Below are positions 1 through 12,346 of a DNA stretch of 64,000 nucleotides, one piece after another. Positions within the stretch are counted from its first letter, which is position 1, and each line of letters opens with the position of its first letter. The stretch covers positions 54,599,020 through 54,663,019 of the forward strand of contig OY282607.1 of NCBI GenBank assembly GCA_958298945.1, written 5' to 3'. The DNA is from Atherix ibis (Eukaryota > Arthropoda > Insecta > Diptera > Athericidae). The position numbers and the translations under genes are program-made. The notes under the pieces are model-generated. The model was given only the letters and a program-made list of their open reading frames with translations, searched no databases and was not told the DNA's origin.

Positions 1-849
1 GCAAATAACAACTCGTGAGATCGCTCAGACATTAAATGTATCGAGTATGACCGCTCCTTATCGTTTGAAACGGCTAGGTTTAAACTCAAAGCTCGACATA
101 TGGATTCCTCATCTTCTTACGGAAAAAAATTGTACCGTCGCATTGACGTTTGTGATTTGCTTCTCAAACGCCAAGAAAATGATCCATTTTTGAAGCGTGT
201 CATCACTGGGGACGAGAAATGGGTTTTCAACAATAATGTTAAGCACAAAATATCCTGGAGTAGAAAAGATGAACCGGCTCAAAGCACTTCGAAAGCCAAT
301 ATTCATCAAAAAAAGGTTATGCTATCTGTTTGGTGGGATTTCAAAAGAATCGTTTATTTTGAGCTTCTACCGAGCAACAGAACGATCAATTCTGAAGTGA
401 ACTATCATCAGTTGGACAAATTGAGTAATTCACTTAAATAAAAAAGGCCAGAATTGGTCAATAGGAATATAGTGTTCCAACAGGATAATGCGAAACCACA
501 TACAAGTTTGACCCCGCGGAAAAAGCTTTTAGAGCTTGGATGGGATATACTGCCACACCCACCATACTCTCCAAACCTGACACCTTCCAATTATCATTTG
601 TTCCGGTCTCTACAAATATTGTTAGACAGTAAAAAATCAAAAAAAGGAGGTCAAAAATCACTTGGATCAGTTTTTTGCCAGCGAAGAACAAAAATTTTAT
701 GAGCATAAAACCATTCTACTCCCAGAAAGATGGCAAAAGGTATTGGATCAGATTAGACAATATTTCATTCAATAACATATTAATTCACTATAAGAAAATT
801 GTCTTTTCTTTTTACAGAAAAAAACGAAATTACTTTCCGGACAATCCAA
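1..849 (+). mobile_element. mariner copy A, decayed, 5' end outside window
   Basis: Reading in broken frames on the plus strand gives a mariner (DD34D) transposase from just after the second helix-turn-helix to its C-terminus. The order visible is the linker (LTEKN, RIDVCDLLLKRQEND), the first catalytic Asp (ITGDEKW near 210-228), the second (VFQQDNAKPHT near 473-505) and the C-terminal block (LPERWQKVLDQ near 720-755). The third catalytic position reads SPNLTPSNYH near 566-600, where the family has SPDLAPSDYH, so both acidic positions are Asn. Several frameshifts and stops break the frame. The right terminal repeat ends at 849 in TTTCCGGACAATCCAA, followed by TA. The same family, with the matching terminal repeat, occurs at 60079-60998. 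This copy cannot encode active transposase. Confidence 0.88.
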
Positions 850-1060
850 TAATTTACGGTTTCATTAAATATTGTTTCCGAAGCATCCAAATAATGATTA
901 GTTTGTTGAGGACGTTACAAAATATTTAATGTTATTCGGAAACGGACGCTGAATTCAAAATTGCAAAGTTTGGATGTATACATTTAAATTTTTTTCAAAA
1001 AAAAATAGACCAATTTGGTTGTTAAAATAGTTATTCACGAATATTTCATGGAGGAATTAC

Positions 1061-1151
1061 TACACAGTGTGTCCCAAAAATAACCTTTATATTTAAATCA
1101 TACAAACGCACCTAAATTCATGTAAATCGGTTGTTTTTGGGATACACTGTA
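1061..1151. repeat. short palindromic element with Tc1-like ends
   Basis: A 91-bp stretch is bounded by inverted repeats: TACACAGTGTGTCCCAAAAA at the left and the complement of TACAGTGTATCCCAAAAA at the right. The TACAGTG-type ends resemble Tc1-family termini, which begin CAGT and insert at TA. There is no coding capacity, so this is best read as a tiny non-autonomous element or a deletion remnant. Confidence 0.6.
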
Positions 1152-3440
1152 GAAGCAAAAATATTTTTTTATTTTCTAAATTCCAATACAAATACATTGT
1201 CTACAATTTTCGAACTACATACATATTTCTTCAATAGCAATACTATTGTTATTATTTATTTTTGACTAAAACCAAAAACAGATAAAAACAAATACGAAGT
1301 ATAGAAATCCTATGCTTTGAAAAAAGTATAAAAATCCGATTTGATATCAAATTTCAAAGGCTACATACACCCTCTTCTGAGTAGTGCTAGTCTCTGTTTT
1401 TTTTTCAAATTTTTCCCTTAACATTTTTATCACTAGCAGTCAATCAAACATCCCTTGTGCGCCGATGAGATAATTTCTATATTATTGAAAAGGAAAAATA
1501 AATATAATGAAACTGCCATTGTGGAAAAATTAAATTTCATAGAAAACTGTCTCTTGCATCATCAAGAATATGACTTACAAAATACAGCAAGTTACAAAAC
1601 TTGTATGCTTACAACATGTCAGTTCACATTAGCAAAAAATAATACAAGTGAACAAATATTTTCAATTCACGTTTTTTTTATTCTAGATAACTTGTTAAGC
1701 TATTTTGGTATGTTTAGAAGTTTTTTTTTTTATATTTCAAATAAATCCACTATGAACATTCAAAAAATCAACTCTAAATACCATAATCATCTTCTACTAC
1801 TGATATCTTTCTGTCTTTATTCTTATTATCATCTTTTCATAAATAGCAGAATTAAGTGTGTTTAAAGCATTTTTTGACTTCAAGTATTATATTTTATAAG
1901 AGTTGGTGAATTTTCAGAATTCTTGTAGTCATTTCATCACAATTTGAAGGGAAAAAAAATTAAAATTAATAGAAAAACATGCTTGATTAAAATTGAGGGA
2001 ATTAAGTGTACGTACTTAGTTACTCCGCCAACCTAATTGACTATTCTATAAATATTTTTTTATATAAATGCAATATATGAAAAAAGAATATTTGATAGGA
2101 AAAATCAGATTCCATGAAATCAGATGAATCCAATTATACCAATCAAATTGATGATTGTACCAATCAAAGCTGAATCCATAAGAAATTTAAAAATTATAGA
2201 CTCTAGGACATAACACAGGATTTAATGTTTAGTGAATTTCCAGTCACTTAAGCAGTTGATAATAATAGACCTTGATTATATCAAATCAAGGCTCTCTAGT
2301 ATTGTAAGTCGAGTGGAGAAACTTGACTTTAACAGAATTTCTGCATTATATTTTCCAAATTATTTATTTGACAAAAAGATTTATTCCAATTAATCATACT
2401 TTTTCTGATATATTCGATAAAAATTTTATAAAATGCCACCAATTGACTGATAAAAAAAAAAAAATTAACTAAAAAAAATTTTACTAATTATAAACTATTT
2501 TTTAAAGAAAAAACAACTTTTTTATTCTACACGTATTATAGAAATCTTTGTAAATACCTGACATAGCAGAATATCCAAACAATATTACTAAATGTATCCG
2601 GATTAAGATATTGGTGAATCGGGCCATTTTTATTGGGAAGAAAAACTGATTACTTTTAACGATTTCACAAAAATTACAATAATTTATAAGATGAATAAAG
2701 TTATTAATGGCACAGTAATTATAGTGTGTTGGTTAGTTTTTGTTTAGTTTTATTTTATTTTTATTGTCTTTAGAAAGAATTTGATCGTATATTTCACGGC
2801 AAAAATCGAAAACAAAATATTTCACTGAACACGAAAATTACTGAAAACGAAATATTTATTGGTTCATTCACACTTAAAAGTAAACAAAAACACTAGAAAT
2901 GGTGACAAATTTCCTCATCAAACAGGATGACCGGATTTTTTTCCTAAAGTCTATTATTTTCACGTTTTTATTTATCAAATTTTCCCATCAAATGTTCCTT
3001 TTTTTTACAATTTCTACCAAAGGTCACGTTCGGGAAATTAAAATAAATATATTTTATGAATGAAAATTGTAAATTTATTATACTTTTTTTATATTCGTTT
3101 TGGAAAATCCTGTGAGTACACGAAATTTTTATATGTAAATTAATTATTTTTGAAAAGAAAAAATTATAAAAAAATCAAAATTGTTTTAAATTTGAATGAA
3201 GAATTTCAAAATAATTCAAATCGCGACACTGTTTTTGCGGATTATAATACTTTAAAATGACACCGGAATATCAAATGTTAAAATATTGTAGAAAAAAAAG
3301 CACACGATGAGGAAAATTGAATAACAGCACTTGTTAGTGTTTCTGTGTCTGGAAAAGTTTCCGTTCTCCAGAAAATGTGTTTACGGGTCGGGTAAGATTG
3401 TTTTCTTGCCGTTTTGTTAGTTCATTGCCGGCATAAACGA
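1152..3440. other. AT-rich intergenic DNA, no gene seen
   Basis: This stretch is low-complexity AT-rich sequence. A 136-codon open frame at 1455-1865 has no recognisable motif, splice context or biased codon use and is probably chance. No RNA gene or transposon end was found. Confidence 0.6.
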
Positions 3441-3486
3441 TTCTCGTCTCGAGTTCTTTTGCAGTTAAAGGAAAGAGACGCGCCTG

Positions 3487-3494
3487 TATAAAAT
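3487..3494 (+). promoter_or_regulatory. candidate TATA box
   Basis: TATAAAAT stands in a locally GC-richer stretch (about 3400-3720) that contrasts with its AT-rich surroundings. A short open frame starts 86 bp downstream. It could be the promoter and first exon of a gene whose remaining exons I cannot identify. The assignment rests on composition and motif only. Confidence 0.3.
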
Positions 3495-3579
3495 AACTTT
3501 TCACCAGACAATACTATATTATTGATAAAACTATGTACTAACAACAGCGACAAGGAATAAACCGACGATACCAGTGAAT

Positions 3580-3714
3580 ATGGAAGCCTCCAAATGGCAG
3601 TCTGTGATTACTAGTAGCAATGAGGGTGGCGGCAATGATGGTATCGTATTCAAACGACGAGTAAACGACCAGACAAGCAATACAGTAGAACGGCGTATAG
3701 AAAATTATCGATAG
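3580..3714 (+). CDS. possible 44-codon ORF or first coding exon, unknown
   Basis: An ATG at 3580 opens a 44-codon frame ending in TAG at 3712-3714, beginning MEASKWQSVITSSNEGGG. It lies about 85 bp below a TATA-like box. A possible splice donor (GTAAAC) occurs inside it at about 3660, so it could equally be the first coding exon of a longer plus-strand gene. The sequence is hydrophilic, with no signal peptide or membrane segment, and I do not recognise it. The base composition is less AT-rich than the flanks, which is the main reason for listing it. Confidence 0.25.
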   Translation: MEASKWQSVITSSNEGGGNDGIVFKRRVNDQTSNTVERRIENYR

Positions 3715-4959
3715 CAAAGGAAAAACTATTCTCTCAGTAGTACAGAGAAAATAATAAATCGAACTTATAGTATTATTTCAACAAGTGTTCGCGGCGCTCT
3801 AATCCAATCGAATTTATCGAAAGGAAAAGTGTCCATTTGATTGTAGACTTTTAACACAATTTCAATTTAAAACACAATATTTCCATTGCGAATCGATTCG
3901 ATTTAATTTAAATCCAAGAATCGATCGACTGTATATACTTAATTCTGGACAAACACTGATAAGACGGTAACTGAATACAATGCGTCAAGAATTTTACCTT
4001 GCGAACGATCTAATGTTGCGAATAGGAGATGCTATACTGAAATCTCAAATCAGCTATACTAACCGCTCTGCTTACATCCGCCAAAGATGAGATATCAGAT
4101 GAAAATGTTACGGAGGGGTATTAAAACATGCGCAACAAAGGATGCGCCATTATTCTTCCCATTCCATTCTCATAAATATCCTGACAATTTTCTCAATTAT
4201 TTTCTTAGTATCGTTAAATTTACGTTAACCTTATAAATGTTATATTATTTAAATAATGTATAAAATATACAAAAATTATAAGCACTTTATTTTGATTACT
4301 TTCCATTTAATAAAGAAAATTAATGCTTGAAATTAAAGAGAGAGAATTTTTGTTTCACTTTATTACAAATCTTAAATAAGTTACAAATTTTTTACCAAAA
4401 TGAAAATAATTTTTGGAAGTTAATTTTAAAAATTATTCTATTTCAAAAACATACAAAAACAATTGAAATTATAACCATAGTTTATAAGAAAATTTTATAA
4501 TTGTACTATTGTTTTGCAATTTATGCTTAAAAGTAATACTGATTAGGAAAAATTATTATAACAATAATGAATTAGTTTTTATGATGACCGATAATAAGTT
4601 TTTAATCGACAAACTATATAATTTAAACAATACAGAATACAAATTAAAGCGTTATTATAATATTGTAAAATAATGTAAAAGTATAATATTGTGGACAAAA
4701 ATAATAAATTCAACAGCGGAAGTTTACCACACCTATTTAATTATTCAAACATTGTGTTTTATTCCATTATATCTCACGATAAACTATCTGATACATATGA
4801 GAATCAGCAACATAGCCACGACGTATTTTTGATCAAAAAAGTGAGCCGATTCTATATTCTAAAATGTCTACATCCTTAATATACACATAATTTTTAAAAC
4901 ATTGCTGTCAACATCAAGTAAAATCGAATTACTAAAACTCTAGTCTTATAGTTTTTTAT

Positions 4960-5610
4960 TACTCTTTAAAGTATTGCTCTTGTGCAGCTATACAATGTCG
5001 ATGAAGTTGTTTCCGCTCTTCGTAGTAGTACTAAAAGGCTTCAACTGGAATCGCTGTCAGTTCCTCTGTTACACTCTTTCTGATGTCATAAATAATGCCA
5101 AAATACGGCCATTTCAAGTGTATTTGTTATTCTAGAACTGTAATCAGATGAAAAAGAGAGCTGGGGAACCACAGAAACCCCTTTTTTCGACAAAAACGTG
5201 TTGATTTAGATGGCCGTGTGAGAGCGCCGTTTTCATGGTGTAGCATCCAAATGTTTGCAATGTCCTATCTGTCGCGAATAATCTTTTTTCTGAGCCTTTT
5301 AAGGACTCACTCATCAGTTTCAATGTTAATCACAAAAGCCCTTACTCATTCCAAAGTTTCATTAGTTTTCAATGTTGAATGCCTCCCCCAACAAGGTTTA
5401 TCGTTACATACTTCTGGGCCCTTCAAAAATTATTTATGCTATCGTAAGCCTTGTGCGCTTGATTAAGAATGTTCGGCACAGACCCATTCGTAAGTCAAAA
5501 ACGCGGATTCAGCAAGCTTAAAACAAAATTTGGTAGCACATCCTTGCTCCAAATTTCACTGCTCCTATTTTTGGCAACAACACTACAAAAATACAAATTA
5601 ACTTATCACC
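4960..5610 (-). pseudogene. decayed mariner transposase relic
   Basis: The minus strand gives fragments typical of mariner in order. The N-terminal helix region (EQGCATKFCFKLAES) lies near 5500-5580. The piece around WMLHHENGA, just before the second catalytic Asp, lies near 5210-5260. The C-terminal FQYYYEERKQLHRHCIAAQEQY lies near 4980-5050. The central part with the first catalytic Asp is missing, and the N-terminal part runs almost directly into the WMLHH block. Many stops and frameshifts show long decay. No terminal repeats were identified, and the exact edges are uncertain. Confidence 0.6.
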
Positions 5611-5945
5611 CTCTATGGCATCGCGTAGTTAATGGACAGTTTGAAACTTGCACTGGACGTCTACGAAAGACTATCATACAAGCTATGTCGAGGGGAACTA
5701 TGTTTATTACTTTTCTGCCACATCTAAAAGTCGTTGTGAAAAACGTAAGTATCTAATTGCAAAATTGACATGACATTTTTTAATAATATGCAATTTCCAA
5801 CTTTATTAGCAATTATCAAAATCTTGCCAAATGACCAGTGGTATTCTTCTTTTGATCTTTTTTCTATTTTAAACTTCTTAACTAATTATTAATTTTCGTT
5901 TTTATTTTTTTACAGCAAGCTCAATATATACTACCAAGAATATAA
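5469..5945 (+). other. possible two-exon 3' end of an unknown gene
   Basis: An open frame runs to a good splice donor (AAC|GTAAGT) at 5745. A matching acceptor (TTTTTTTACAG) at 5915 continues the same frame for nine codons (CAAGCTCAATATATACTACC onward) to a TAA at 5943-5945. The 3' part of the first exon, about 5628-5744, could encode FETCTGRLRKTIIQAMSRG and more. I do not recognise the product. The 5' part of the frame overlaps the mariner relic on the other strand, so the true exon start would lie inside 5610-5640. Chance splice signals are a real possibility. Confidence 0.22.
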
Positions 5946-5949
5946 ATAT

Positions 5950-7060
5950 TCACTTGCGCTCGAAAAAAATTTACTTTTACCATTAATACAAAAGGATTGC
6001 GACTCCTAGTACAATTCCTGCCAGTATATTCGGTAGATTTTATCGTTACGGTAACTAATAAAGTGCATATATTATTTATTGAAAATAATATTCAAGCTTT
6101 CAATATGAGTTCATTGTCTATAATTAATCTTAGTATTTTTTTTATATTACATCGCTTCTTTTGATCTAATCCTATTATCTTAACGATAAATATACAATTT
6201 CTCGAAAATTACACCATTTTTGCATAAAAGTTAAATTCTAAGAAAAAGTTTTTATATTAGAAAGGAAATACATTTTGTATTAAAGAATTAGTTTTAATAA
6301 AGTATAATTGAATGTAATAATTAAAATAATAAGCACTCACATGTGCAAAATAACGCTCGTCATTACAATTTATATATCAGTTGGAATTTGACAGTATTAA
6401 CGAATACCAAATACCAAATTCAAACGTTAATAGTATATTGTAAAAACAATTGTAAAAGCAGAAAAGTGAAGTTGCCGATATAAGCCAAGCGCGTCCAAGA
6501 ATTTCATATTTAGAGACACTAAATCTTATCAACTGTCAAACAGACTGAAGTTCCAAGAGTTGTTACTCGGTTTCGCTGTCAAATAAACTATTCTTTATAT
6601 ATTATAATATCTTTATAACAAATACATTGTAAATCATTAAAGGCAGAGAAAAACAAAAATTACTTGTAAATCATTAAAGGGAGAGAAAATTGGCTATGCG
6701 AAAAAGTTAAAAATAAAGTAAATGGTTTACCTATGATTTCAGATATAAATTTTACTAGCTAAACCCTGCTCAAATAATTATTTTCATTAACAAATACGAT
6801 ATCACTTTTATGCTCTGTGAAACAAATTTCAAATAGTGATGATTTGTAGAATACGAATATTATTTCCAAAATGTAGTATACATAAATACTAGGTGGCCGT
6901 AATGCTATAAAAACTATAAATTTATAAACTTAAACAATTATTGAATATCAAAACTACTAATCATCAAAGAGATAATTTAATTATGAAATATCATATAAAA
7001 TATATTAAATATAATTGAATACGTTTTAATTTACTCAATCTATGAATTAAGCTATGCTAG
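5950..7060. other. AT-rich spacer, small local duplication
   Basis: No gene is visible. The motif TTGTAAATCATTAAAGG, followed by a diverged AGAGAAAA tail, occurs twice within about 45 bp near 6627-6690, a short tandem duplication. The last 100 bp are probably the 3' flank of the dTMP kinase gene. Confidence 0.5.
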
Positions 7061-7070
7061 TAAATTTTCT

Positions 7071-7910
7071 TTACCACAACTTTTGTAAAGGTTTAGTTTT
7101 CGACTCTTCTATTAGTCGAGTTACATGGACACTCGTTTCTTCTAGTAATTCTTCTGGAGTTTTATTAGCATTGATATTTATCCAATAGCTTTCATCCTTA
7201 AGCTTTTCATAAACATTAAGTACTCGTTTTTGGAAATCAACTTTTTCATATCTTTCATCACCAAAACCACCACGTGCTTTCATTTCTTCCACAGACAAAT
7301 TCAGAAATATTACTGCATCTGGTTTTAATAGACCAGTTTCCGGAGCTTGGCACCATTCTAGAGAAAGACCTAAATATTTAAAAGAATCTATTAGAACATA
7401 TTTTTGGTAATTAATTATCAAAAGAATATAACCTTTTGCTACACTATACGCTACTCCTGAATACGCATATCGATCAACAATTATTGTTTTACCAGCTTCG
7501 AGAAGTTTTAACATTTTTGACGTAGCCTCCCAACGATTGAATGTAAACAGTAAATGAATACCTTCATCACACATTTGACATGCATTTTTTAAATAAGCAT
7601 CAATAAGATCACCCGAATCGGTATCACGACAAGGAAAATTCATGTACACAGTATCATGTCCATTGGCATTTAAATAGTTCACTACATTAAAAATAAATTT
7701 ATTAGAATAATTCAATATATTTTTTAGCACAACACATTTTGATTATATTGGAAATATAAACTAAAAAGTACTATCAAAAACTTATCAAAATAATAGTGTT
7801 TTCAAATATGTTGATGTATTATGTACTTTACCTAATTTTTTACTCAAAGTGGATTTTCCAGCACGATCACATCCTTCAAACACAATTAGAGCACCACGAT
7901 TAATATTCAT
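7071..7910 (-). CDS. DTYMK: Thymidylate (dTMP) kinase, three exons
   Basis: It phosphorylates dTMP to dTDP with ATP, an essential step in dTTP supply. Exons are 7910-7832, 7681-7433 and 7369-7071, giving 208 aa against about 212 in mammals. Motifs in order are the P-loop FEGCDRAGKST (residues 11-21), NRWE, the DRYAYSGVAY substrate-binding motif, EWCQAPETGLLKPD, and the lid region RGGFGDERYE. All introns have GT-AG ends. The second intron (7432-7370) is only 63 bp, a multiple of three without an in-frame stop, so retention would add 21 residues between VAK and GLSLEW. The start at 7910 gives the family's usual N-terminus. An in-frame ATG at 8000 would add a 30-residue basic leader. A decayed second copy lies at 9665-10112. 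Confidence 0.93.
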
Positions 7911-8000
7911 ATTTTCTCCGAAACGCTTAGTTCGCAGAAACTTGTTGATACTAAAGAAATTTAAATTTGAACGTGTAAAATGACATTTGTTTGTTTGCAT
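7911..8000 (-). other. in-frame N-terminal extension of dTMP kinase
   Basis: The first exon stays open upstream to an ATG at 8000. The added 30 residues start MQTNKCHFTRSNLNFFSINK and contain several Arg and Lys residues, hydroxylated and aromatic residues and a single Glu near the end. That composition resembles a mitochondrial targeting peptide. Whether translation starts here or at 7910 cannot be decided from sequence. Confidence 0.4.
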
Positions 8001-9664
8001 GTACTTTCATTTCGGGACGCAAACCTTAATATACCTTATACCAAAACCTTATGAAATCACACTTTTCTGTAAATAAAATTATAATAAATACAAGGGGTGG
8101 GGAAAGTAAAATCGAAATTTTTATATAAAAACACATCAAACTAATATAAAAAAAATCTTATAGTACATTATTAATTCTGTATTTTTTTTCTGTTCAACAG
8201 AGGATACAATGAAGTCAACCACCTGGGGATTGGGTATTGCAGTTCCGCATTCGAGTATGGCATAAAACCGTTTTAAAAACAATTTTCATACTCTTTTGGT
8301 AAGAGTTAATAATAAACAAATGGTTCTAGAAGAGGAAGGAAGTTGATTTGTTTTTTTTTTTGACTTAGGGATGGTTTTTATTATTGAAATTTCCAAAGTT
8401 ATAACAACTGTCGCTGTTACTCTTGGTGTTGTTTTTGTTCGTTATTTTGCTTTTTTACCGCAGTATATGGAACCGTCTACAAGTGGCTGAGTGACTATTT
8501 CCATAAAGACCACATTTAGCTGGAGTTTATTTTGCTTTGCTGCACTCCGAAGTGATGATACTTATCACATTTCACTAATTTTGGTGCCTGCTCACAACAA
8601 CCTCTTGTGTATCAATAACCCTAGCACTTGTGGCACTGAGCAATGTTGCTTTACTTAGAAGAATCGTACTTCTTATTAAACAAAAAAAATAGGGAAGATG
8701 AACTACTTCCCATTCTATTTTGACATTAGAAATGTTGCAAACCTTATGCACAAGCTCCTTAAATTCAACAAGTGGTGTTATGTGGTGCAGGCGTCTGATC
8801 ACCATTTTGAAGGTTTTATAATCGTTTGCTTAATATGTATGATGCAAGAATTTTTATATGTGACTTACAAAATTGGTAGTTTCCAACTTTGCTTCTGAAA
8901 ATTTTCTGGCTTATATGTAAATTGGTGGTGGTTTCATGCTTTCTATATCTATGCATGTTAATATTAAACACCGATTTTAGTGCAGGTTCCGTTGGCTTGA
9001 TTTTCTTCTTTGTTTGGTCCGGTCTATATTTTTTTCTCTATTTGAGACAGAATTTGCATTTGTATCTATATTCAAATTTTCATTTTATCACATGATGTTT
9101 GTATTCCGCATTGCCTTATATTATATTCATTTATTTATTTATGTTTTTGTTGTTATTTTACACACTCTTCGCTTGAAATTAATTATATTCTATATTCGTC
9201 GATTTAACTGAAAAAAATTATTATTTATAAAATATTAATGTGACCGAAATATTTGTAATCTCTGTAATACGTTGTAACACTGCAAATCCGATCAATTTGT
9301 CTTCACATACTCTGATGAAGGCATCAAATAATAATTTTATGTTTTATATTGGTAGTAACAGTTGTGTTTTTTCTGATGTATAATATGATAAAGGTCTCAT
9401 ATGAGAATAATTATAAATCAATACTAGGCACTAATTAAGATTTACAATAGCTTCTTAGGCAATTTTTTGACTTTTCAATAAATCAGTTAACATAATCCCT
9501 CGCTTTGTTGAGTATCTCATTTGGTGGTAGAATAGAAATAAATGTGTTTTCAGAATTAGCGTAAGACCATGCATCAGTGGGATTCTAATGCACAACTCCT
9601 TGGGTGGTAGTTAACAACTGTGGTACCGGGCCGCCTGAACCGAAACCACTGTTCTTTCATTTAT
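8001..9664. other. spacer without recognisable gene
   Basis: Several short open frames (around 8575-9211) show no family motifs, and their reading rests on AT-rich, hydrophobic codons. A less AT-rich patch near 9560-9650 looks like an old repeat remnant but could not be assigned. Confidence 0.5.
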
Positions 9665-10112
9665 TCCAGGGTTAATTTAATAAATAATACAGCGTCTAGT
9701 TTTTAAAGCACAATTTCTTGATTTCTATACCATTCTAGTAGAAGACTTAAAAACCAACACATATTATTACACACCTCTTTTAATACAAATTGCCGAAGAA
9801 CTTTTAATCTGTCGCTAAACTATACATAACACTATAGTAAGAGCGTCGAGCAACAATTATATTTTTACGTTTTAAGATATTTAAGCGTTTGATTTTTAGT
9901 TTGCCATCGATTAAAAAACAGTAACAGTATTACAAGGAAAATACATAAAAATCGCTGTGTTTAAGCTGATCTATTTTTTGAAAGAATTTAATTTTTACAA
10001 TTCACCTAATTTCTTTTTTATTTCACTTATACTCCTCCGATCGCATCCCTCTTCTTATTGTAAATATAGTAAGAGCACCCCGGCTGTTAATAATTTGTTT
10101 AAAAAACCTGCC
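9665..10112 (-). pseudogene. decayed duplicate of the dTMP kinase gene
   Basis: Aligning by eye with the functional gene, blocks match in the same order and strand. The segment before the PETG/EWC region ends ACCATTCTAG near 9730-9742. The DRY/VAYSVAK block includes GCAACAATTAT near 9847-9860. The NRWE block lies near 9900-9935, a CAAGGAAAAT-CAT block near 9935-9950, and the exon 1 P-loop region near 10030-10110, where the GAGCACC and GATCGCATCC words are kept. The exon 1 splice donor region (TTCACCTAATTT) is also kept, which argues for a DNA-level duplication and not a processed retrocopy. Frameshifts, stops and a deletion in exon 2 abolish coding. The copy lies about 1.7 kb upstream of the active gene. 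Confidence 0.75.
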
Positions 10113-12346
10113 TGATTTACAAACAATACCTAGCATATTTAAATTATAATTTGCAAGCAGAATATGTGAAAAAGTTGATAGACAAATAGTATTTTTATGA
10201 AGTAAAAATCAATCATGGTAAGAAGACCCATATTACCCAATATAAACACCAAAAATTTAATCATTCAAGCTGTCAAAATTATTTTGTCCAATTATCGTAA
10301 ACAGGGCTGCCAATTTTTATTTTTTGCACGTCTTTAAAAGTATATACTTATTGTTTTTATATCATTATTTTAAAAACAATATACGCAATATATTTATAAA
10401 AAAACAATAGTATTCTATATCACTTTATACTCTCTCACTGAGATAGAAAGTTATTTAATTGTAATAAAATTATAATAAATAATGGTTAATAACTTTCTTT
10501 GGAGATAATGAACAACATTTCAAATTATATGAATACATAACTTACTAAACACATTTCAATAAATATTTATACAAAAATTATTTTTTATTCAAAATGTTCA
10601 TCGTTTATTTTAAGTTTTTAGTGAAAGCTTTTCATTAGAAGTTCTTAGAATAAAATATTCTAGAATATAATTTAACTTTATATCATAGCTATTAGTTTAT
10701 TAATAGGGCTTCTCAAACTATTACTTTTGTTAACCGCAACACTTGCCCTCTCACAAGTTGACACCTGCTAAACTAAAAATTTGTAAGTCCTAAATAAGCT
10801 CTTACGGGAGCGGTTATTGAAAAGTTGGGAAGGGGCAAGTGTTGGTGGTAAAATAAATATTATTGTTAGAAGGCTCAATTATTTAATATTTATAAATACT
10901 AATATGCAAATGATAATTTTTGAAATTTTTTGTATTAAAACATTTTTATCAAATATGGCTTATAAATATTTTCGAATTACATAAAGCTTATTTAGTTCAT
11001 TGATGTAAAACTAGAATTCGAATATTTTTGTTATATTTTATTGAAATCTTAAACTTAGACTGCAAATATTTAAATATTTATGTTTTCTTTTCTTTTTAAA
11101 TTAAAATTTCCATAAAATAATTGATTGTGTATAAATTTTAATGTTTAAAGATATGAAAAACCACATTAACAATTTATTATATCGTTAAAAGATGGCTCTG
11201 ATGTTACGTTGATGTCGCAGGGCAGATTATAACCAACCCTAAACGCCATTGAAAATTTGGCATTGCCCGAAAATTATTAACAACTATCTTCGGCCGCATT
11301 GAGTTTCAAGATAATTCCGCTAAAGTTGTTAACCAGATTTTTATTGATTGGTATTAAATAAATTGAAAAGTACTTAAATAAAAAACTCCAATTTATAATA
11401 TAGCAAATCCTGTTTAAATTGCTATACCAATAATCCATTGAACTTAATTGAAGTACGTATGATCTGTGAGAAAATTTTTTTTTGGGTGCGAGCTTCTGCG
11501 GTATCATTATACGAAACAAGATTGATTGTCGATGACTGTGTTTTGTTTTTAAAATGTGAACCTAATCCACTCTTGATAATTTAAGAACGATTTAGCAATA
11601 TTTTGCTATTGGATTTTTATTAAAATAGTGCTATTATCTGTCTTCGTAATAGAATTTTTGTAAAAAAAAGAATAAGGACAGCAAACATTGTCAATCGAAG
11701 TGTGGTGATAGAAAGTAAAAGCAATTAAAACAGTGCGAACGACATTCGCGACTATACTTAAATTAAAATTAGAATAGAACGTAAATTAAAATTACAATAA
11801 CTATTCTCAAATAATTTATTTTATTTAGATTAAAAAGTTCCGGTTATTTTCTTTTTTGAAATTTTTGCTAAACTTTAGAAATATTCGTGTTATTGTCATT
11901 TATGTTATTGTTTTCTAAAATGAAAATATCATCCAAGAAAAAAAGGGAATATTACAATCAATTTATAAACAATCATTAAATAATATTGAATGAAATTAGT
12001 GCAAGTTTTTGTATTTACTGTAAATTTTGTGAGCGCGAAAATTCTATTGGAAATAATGTTCTCATATATGTACATTTAACTACTATTAATAATATCCAAT
12101 TTTTAAATAAGTAAATAGTTACGAATTAATAATCATACTGATGTATAAACAGTTTTGTGTCAGCTTTGACGATAATATTATTAAATACTCCATTCTGTAA
12201 CAACTTACGTTCAAGAGTTAATGCGTTCAAGAACAAAGTAAGCCTGGATAGTGTGAACTATGAAGACTTGAGTAAAAGGTGAAGTTCATTTTAGAACCGT
12301 GTCGATTTCAGCACAATTAAGTGTGTTACAATAAAAAAGCAATAAA
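10113..12346. other. AT-rich spacer and probable 5' region of the ePHD gene
   Basis: No protein or RNA gene is visible. An inverted repeat (CAACACTTGCCC / GGGCAAGTGTTG, about 10738-10850) may be a small foldback remnant. The last 170 bp before 12347 are less AT-rich and are probably 5' untranslated sequence of the following gene. Confidence 0.5.

Noticed and set aside
1455..1865. 136-codon plus-strand ORF
   Set aside because: The composition is what AT-rich DNA gives by chance. No motif, splice sites or promoter were seen.
8575..9211. Cluster of short hydrophobic frames on both strands
   Set aside because: They are rich in Phe, Leu and Tyr from T-rich codons, overlap each other and show no family signature.
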